A stretch of 32,759 bases of DNA, taken from CAIVPM01 sp049242865 (GTDB lineage: Bacteria > Bacteroidota > Bacteroidia > Chitinophagales > Chitinophagaceae). Within the stretch, counting starts at the first letter, position 1. Every line of letters starts with the position of its first letter. The translations under genes and the position numbers were made by a program. Location of the stretch: the NCBI GenBank assembly GCA_049242865.1, contig JBMLOR010000147.1, positions 1 to 32,759 of the forward strand, given 5' to 3'. Below, one piece after another: positions 31,266 to 32,759 of this stretch. The notes beneath the pieces are model-generated. The model saw only the letters and a program-made list of their open reading frames with translations. It was not told the origin of the DNA and did not search any database.

Positions 31266-32273
31266 ATGATTCAACTACCAAAGGTGATTTTTGGAACAAG
31301 TGGGTTAGGAAATTTGTACGAAGCCGTTTCGTACGAAACTAAATTAGCCATCATAAAAGCTTATGTAAGTAATATTGATGGGATTGCTGTGTTTGATACA
31401 GCAGGTAAATATGGAGCAGGCTTGGCTTTAGAAGTGTTGGGTAAAGCTTTGCAAGAATTAAATATTCAGCATGATAAAGTAATAATTAGCAATAAATTGG
31501 GTTGGTATCAAGTACCATTAACAACGCCAGAGCCCACTTTTGAAAAAGGAATTTGGAGAAATCTTACACATGATGCCGTTCAAAAAATTAGCTATGATGG
31601 AATAATGGAGTGTTATCATCAGGGCAATCAATTATTGGGAAAATATCCATCACAAATGGCTTCTGTACACGATCCTGATGAATATTTAGCTGCTGCAATT
31701 AATAAAAATGATGATGAAAAACGGTACAACGATATTCTACAAGCCTATAAAGCTTTGTTTGAATTAAAGCATCAAGGTAAGGTTTTGTCTGTAGGAGTTG
31801 GAGCTAAAAATTGGAAATCAATACAAAGAATAACCAATGATATTCACTTAGATTGGGTAATGGTGGCCAATAGCCTTACTTTACATTCACATCCAACCGA
31901 ATTACTACATTTTATTCAACAACTTCATCGCAAAGGAACTGTAGTTATAAATTCAGCTGTGTTTAATGGAGGTTTTTTAATTGGGCAAGATTATTACAAT
32001 TATGAATTTGTAGATAGTAATACCCAAAAAGGAATTGAACTATACAATTGGAGAAAAAGATTTTTTGATGTTTGTGATGAATTTAAGGTTAAGCCTGCAG
32101 AAGCCTGTGTAAACTTTGGCTTAAATCTTCCAGGTGTAAGTAGTATTGCTTTAAGTACAATTCATCCTAGCAAGGTTGCAATTAATTTGGCAATGGCTTC
32201 TAAGCAAATGCCACAAGAGTTTTGGAATGCATTGTATAAGAATCAGTTAGTGCGTATTCCTTTCCCTCAATAA
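31266..32273 (+). CDS. aldo/keto reductase, probable L-fucose dehydrogenase
   Basis: NAD(P)-dependent (beta/alpha)8-barrel oxidoreductase, 335 residues. The AKR catalytic tetrad is present: D44 and Y49 in FDTAGKYG, K77 in ISNKLGW, H135 in SVHDPDEY. The opening LPKVIFGTSGLGNLYEAV and the segment ISNKLGWYQVP resemble D-threo-aldose 1-dehydrogenase, which oxidises L-fucose (and D-arabinose or L-galactose) at C1 to the lactone. This would be the first chemical step of the operon's pathway. It begins 9 bp after the lactonase gene and is the last plus-strand gene; no strong terminator is seen in the 52 bp before the convergent gene. Confidence 0.87.
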   Translation: MIQLPKVIFGTSGLGNLYEAVSYETKLAIIKAYVSNIDGIAVFDTAGKYGAGLALEVLGKALQELNIQHDKVIISNKLGWYQVPLTTPEPTFEKGIWRNLTHDAVQKISYDGIMECYHQGNQLLGKYPSQMASVHDPDEYLAAAINKNDDEKRYNDILQAYKALFELKHQGKVLSVGVGAKNWKSIQRITNDIHLDWVMVANSLTLHSHPTELLHFIQQLHRKGTVVINSAVFNGGFLIGQDYYNYEFVDSNTQKGIELYNWRKRFFDVCDEFKVKPAEACVNFGLNLPGVSSIALSTIHPSKVAINLAMASKQMPQEFWNALYKNQLVRIPFPQ

Positions 32274-32325
32274 AAATTTCAAATAGTAATTCAGTTTCTT
32301 CTGTAATATCTACTTTTTACAATTT

Positions 32326-32556
32326 CTACAAATCTGAGTCAAATGGTTTGCTCCACAGTTTTCTTAAATACCACATTAATACTACCAACCCTACCAAACT
32401 GCAAATGTAAAATACAATGTTTTGCCATTGCATTTGTTGCTTAAAAAAGCCAAAATTTCTATGAATACCCCAGTATACTGAAGTTGCCATCCAAATTAAT
32501 CCAAGGCAAATAGTTTTTACTATATTTTTCAGATACAAAATTATTTGAGGTTCCAT
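32326..32556 (-). CDS. small two-helix membrane protein
   Basis: A 76-residue protein with two hydrophobic segments, about residues 10-30 (LKNIVKTICLGLIWMATSVY) and 44-65 (NIVFYICSLVGLVVLMWYL), and a basic, Trp-containing end. The layout (Lys-rich start, two helices, RKLW end) looks like a conserved small membrane protein of Bacteroidota, but I cannot name a family. The start is an ATG at 32556, the stop TAG. It converges with the aldo/keto reductase gene, 52 bp away. It may be a small accessory or hypothetical protein; a chance frame is less likely because of the coherent membrane pattern. Confidence 0.6.
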   Translation of the reverse strand: MEPQIILYLKNIVKTICLGLIWMATSVYWGIHRNFGFFKQQMQWQNIVFYICSLVGLVVLMWYLRKLWSKPFDSDL

Positions 32557-32637
32557 TTTTACTTTTTTTAAAAAATTACTCTTCTATGCAGTTTATGTAA
32601 TAGTACAACCATTTAACAAAAAGTTAGTAAAACTGTT

Positions 32638-32663
32638 GTAACTAAATTTCAAATTTGGCGTTT
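32638..32663 (+). promoter_or_regulatory. ECF-type promoter-like motif near the right edge
   Basis: GTAAC (32638-32642), a 16-nt spacer and CGTTT (32659-32663) repeat the layout before the ECF sigma gene (GTAAC, 16 nt, CGATT). It would start a transcript near 32668 running into the hairpins at the window end. Confidence 0.3.
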
Positions 32664-32667
32664 ATTA

Positions 32668-32759
32668 ATAAGAAATTATAAAATAGTTATATAAAACCGA
32701 TAGTTTATTTTCTCATGTTGCTTTATCGGTACGTGCCTTGTATTTACAGGGCACTTTTT
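32668..32759 (+). ncRNA. candidate small RNA or leader, two hairpins
   Basis: About 90 nt without a coding frame of note. Hairpin 1: ACCGATA (32696-32702) with TATCGGT (32724-32730), a 7-bp stem with a 21-nt loop. Hairpin 2 follows 2 nt later and ends in a T run. The order promoter-like motif, structured stretch, terminator is that of a small RNA. It could equally be the 3' end or leader of something beyond the window. Not recognised as a known RNA family. Confidence 0.35.
32733..32759 (+). terminator. intrinsic terminator at window end
   Basis: GTGCCTTGTA and TACAGGGCAC form a 9-10-bp stem (one G-T wobble) with a very short loop, directly followed by TTTTT up to the last base. Stem GC content is the highest of any hairpin in the window. 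Confidence 0.6.

Noticed and set aside
25314..32273. Reading the sugar operon as hexuronate (altronate) catabolism
   Set aside because: Only the first gene suggests it; no uronate isomerase, altronate oxidoreductase, KDG kinase or KDPG aldolase is present, while FucP, lactonase, AKR and FAH genes fit the fucose route.
1..32759. CRISPR array, phage or insertion sequence
   Set aside because: No spaced direct repeats of suitable length, no transposase, integrase, or phage gene and no flanking target duplications were found.

Overview
The window reads as the chromosome of a low-GC Bacteroidota bacterium, probably near Chitinophagales/Chitinophagaceae. The reasons are an A+T-rich sequence (by eye, not computed), almost no Shine-Dalgarno sites, secreted proteins with lipophilic signal peptides ending in AQ or SQ, a TAnnTTTG promoter box, and families typical of this phylum: LIC11966-type surface protein, DUF4097-like adhesin repeats, a UxaA/FucP/RhaM sugar cluster, a 694-residue S41 protease and MreB starting MGMF. 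No phage, insertion sequence, CRISPR, rRNA or tRNA was found. The window looks like a stable chromosome segment, apart from cut-off signals at both ends.

Layout. (1) 1-4.1 kb: the start of an exported protein (minus strand, cut by the window edge), a cytoplasmic GH13 alpha-glucanase, then a minus-strand run of a GHMP sugar kinase, a GT4 glycosyltransferase and a small CoA-binding protein. (2) 4.2-7.3 kb: plus-strand housekeeping genes tsaB, an ArsR-type regulator, an Hsp15-like S4 protein, a TonB-C-domain exported protein, trmD and a DUF2721 membrane protein. (3) 7.4-9.0 kb: a GT2 glycosyltransferase and an LpxH-like metallophosphatase, both pointing to envelope lipid or glycan work. (4) 9.3-12.4 kb: tail-specific protease plus LIC11966-like surface protein, closed by strong hairpins. 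(5) 12.5-16.4 kb, minus strand: a free CBM48 glycogen-binding module, a ChlI/MoxR-type AAA+ ATPase, a secreted GH5 mannanase-like enzyme and YqgE/AlgH. (6) 16.5-19.4 kb: ECF sigma factor, membrane-anchored HEAT-repeat protein (likely anti-sigma) and two tandem beta-repeat exported proteins. (7) 19.7-25.0 kb: mreB, mreC, mreD, an RsmB-type rRNA methyltransferase and a polysaccharide flippase. (8) 25.3-32.3 kb: a seven-gene operon for L-fucose (or a related 6-deoxy or L-sugar). (9) a small membrane protein and, at the right edge, a possible small RNA ending in an intrinsic terminator.

The most interesting part is region 8. Its genes fit each step of the non-phosphorylating (oxidative) L-fucose route: permease FucP, mutarotase, aldo/keto-reductase L-fucose dehydrogenase, amidohydrolase lactonase, dehydratase, SDR 2-keto-3-deoxy-fuconate dehydrogenase and FAH-family diketo-acid hydrolase, giving pyruvate and lactate. 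The dehydratase slot is taken by a UxaA (altronate dehydratase) family iron enzyme, not the enolase-superfamily L-fuconate dehydratase of the Xanthomonas pathway. The mutarotase is of the RhaM, not the FucU, family. No isomerase, kinase, aldolase or regulator is present.

Other structure found by reading: a similar GTAAC/CG promoter-like motif upstream of the ECF operon, the GT2 gene and the right-edge RNA candidate; a 7-bp-periodic inverted repeat between mreB and mreC; a 19-bp palindrome that contains the TTG start codon of tsaB; and two inverted repeats with 20-nt spacing just 5' of the mannanase and CBM48 genes. All assignments are by eye from protein and DNA motifs; no database search was run.
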